A stretch of 64,000 nt of DNA from Phoebastria nigripes (lineage: Eukaryota; Chordata; Aves; Procellariiformes; Diomedeidae). Shown here in pieces: positions 62,401-64,000 of the stretch (the stretch's first letter is position 1; the number at the start of each line of letters is the position of its first letter). Both the position numbers and the translations under genes were made by a program. The stretch covers positions 75,675-139,674 of the forward strand of contig JAYKAV010000300.1 in the NCBI GenBank assembly GCA_035582835.1, in the 5' to 3' direction. Under the pieces are notes generated by a model that saw nothing but the letters and a program-made list of their open reading frames with translations, was not told the origin of the DNA and searched no databases.

Positions 62401-64000
62401 TGAACACCCTCCTTCTTAAATCTGGGCCTCTTCAAGATGTCTCAAGTCAGACATTCAACATTTAATTGCTTTTGAAGACCAAAGAGCCCCTCTCCATTCT
62501 CCTCCCATGTGTTTATCTTCTGCAGAAGTCAGCTGCTGAGTTTGCAGGAGAAAGATCAAACAACAATAAAAAGAAGTTTTAAGTTGCAGACCCACTGCCA
62601 TTAATCATATTTGCAACATCTTCCTTCCCTTGCTGCCTTAAAAATGCTTATTTCCAGACCCTGGCCAGCCTGCTCCCTACAAACACATGTACAGTGTCCA
62701 TCAGAGAAGCTGCTTCTATGGAGAAAACATGCCAACAGGTACAAGAAACTAGTTCCCTACTCAACACATCCACCAATGCCAGGCAAACATGTCAGCAGAA
62801 AAGCAGGATGACATGGAGGTTCAGTCCTGTCCAAAGTAGCTCCAAGACTGGAAGGGAAAGGAGAGCAAGAGCCTCCTCCAGCCCTTGGGCCATGGGAGGC
62901 AGCTGGCTCCTCCAGCAGTGCCCGTGCCCATTTAGGGTCTGGGTGCTGGAGCCTGAGCTCACTCTGCAAAAACTCACTGAGGTTTTGGGACCGTTCGCAT
63001 CCAGAGAGAGAAGGCGGTTGCATTTAGAGAGCATTTCCCTCTTTGAGGGCCAACAGACCCTTCAAGCCACTTCAGAGAGAACACATCTGCCCAACAGTTG
63101 TTGTTTTTTTCCTAGCCATCCCATGGTCCAAGAAATCAGTCACCTTCCCACGCATTGCCAGATGCCATGCCTATACAGGGCTGCCCCAAACACCCTCCAG
63201 ACCCTGCTGCCAGACCAGACCAGTGCATCAAAACCTGTTCAGACCAGAGCCAATAGTGGAATGGAGCCTCATCTCCCCCAGCTCCCCCACCACACCCAAA
63301 CTGGCCTCCAAGTCCCCACTCGCTCCCAGGGATTTTCAAGCTGAAACTCATCTTTGCTCCCAGTTCAGGGGGTTCACAGAGGGGAGCAAGGCTGGGGTGG
63401 CAGCGGGACCACCCCAAGGCTCACATACAATGGAGGAGAGGGGAAAAGCAGAGCTCAGAAAGCCACGCCAAGGAGATTCGGTCTCTAGCAAGGCCAGAAA
63501 CGTCAAGCCAGCGCCACGGCATTGCTCAACACAAGCTGGATGGAGGCAGCGGGGCCCTGCCTGTTATTCACCATTGGGCCTGGAGCCGGGATGGGGGTAA
63601 ACAACCCAGCAGGCCCCCAGGATCCCAGCTCCTCACAGGGAGCGTGGCACTCGGCCCCCGTCCCAAACCACTTCGAACCCCAGCACAACCCGGTCGGAGT
63701 CGTCTGACGCTTGCCGAGAGCCCGCTGTCGTGGTGGTGGAGCACACCGCTCTCAAGCTGGACTCTCTTTCAACATCTCTAACTTGCTACAGCTGTTCACT
63801 TCAACTGCTAAAAGCCAGCGTAAGCTGATTTTGCAAAGAGCCCGTCTATGTAAACTGTGCTGTTCCTCCAACATAAATAGTACGATCCTGGCTTATAATT
63901 TCAGCAACTTGATGCTTTCTTGGCCAAGAGCAAGCCCAAGGAACTGGAGATGGAAACAGCTTTAGAAAGCCTGGCCAACTGCACAACACGGTCTGAAAAG
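59481..64000 (-). other. Candidate intron 1 continued to the right edge; no coding sequence seen
   Basis: Unique sequence without recognised repeats. A 216-codon plus-strand open frame (62694-63344) and an overlapping 185-codon frame show no conserved domain. The upstream coding exon of the host gene is not here, so it lies beyond the right edge or is absent from the assembly. Confidence 0.6.

Noticed and set aside
62694..63344. 216-codon plus-strand open frame near the right edge
   Set aside because: No family resemblance and overlapping open frames on both strands, as expected from GC-rich chance frames.

Overview
The window looks like vertebrate nuclear DNA, most probably from a bird. It has one large split gene with canonical GT-AG introns, roughly balanced base composition, CpG-poor background with a few CpG-rich islets, and almost no recognisable interspersed repeats (no SINE, LTR or long LINE that I can read). 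No bacterial-style gene, operon, CRISPR array, tRNA or rRNA was seen. Scattered single N bases and one 135-base N run show this is a draft assembly. The bird assignment is an inference from low repeat content and from the protein; no taxon-specific marker was found.

The only gene I can support is on the minus strand. Nine consecutive coding exons between 24659 and 1508 join in perfect frame into about 565 residues of a ZSWIM4/5/6-family protein. The SWIM zinc finger is followed by a long conserved helical region. Wording of several exons fits ZSWIM5 best. The exon before (encoding the N-terminus) and the exons after (C-terminal part) are outside the window, so the gene is cut at both ends by the window and not by damage. 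By recalled comparison with the human gene the exons here are numbers 2 to 10; that numbering is inferred.

Layout: 1-1507 intron 10 (partial); 1508-4112 four tightly packed exons (10, 9, 8, 7); 4113-9158 exons 6 and 5 with introns of about 2.4 and 2.3 kb; 9159-14584 intron 4; 14585-15512 exons 4 and 3; 15513-24302 intron 2; 24303-24659 the SWIM exon; 24660-64000 no supported coding sequence, read as the 3' part of a large intron 1. That last block holds a GGGGAAA satellite interrupted by the N gap (36034-36297), twin long A tracts (55659-55727), two CpG-rich islets (26220-26420 and 58400-58620), and several AT-rich blocks with the look of conserved regulatory DNA, most strikingly 58590-59480.

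I did not find an undescribed multi-gene system. The items worth a second look are non-coding: the purine satellite and its gap, the CpG/TATA block near 26.3 kb, the candidate enhancer block near 59 kb, a roughly 10-11 bp periodic repeat near 22.6 kb, and some precise inverted repeats.
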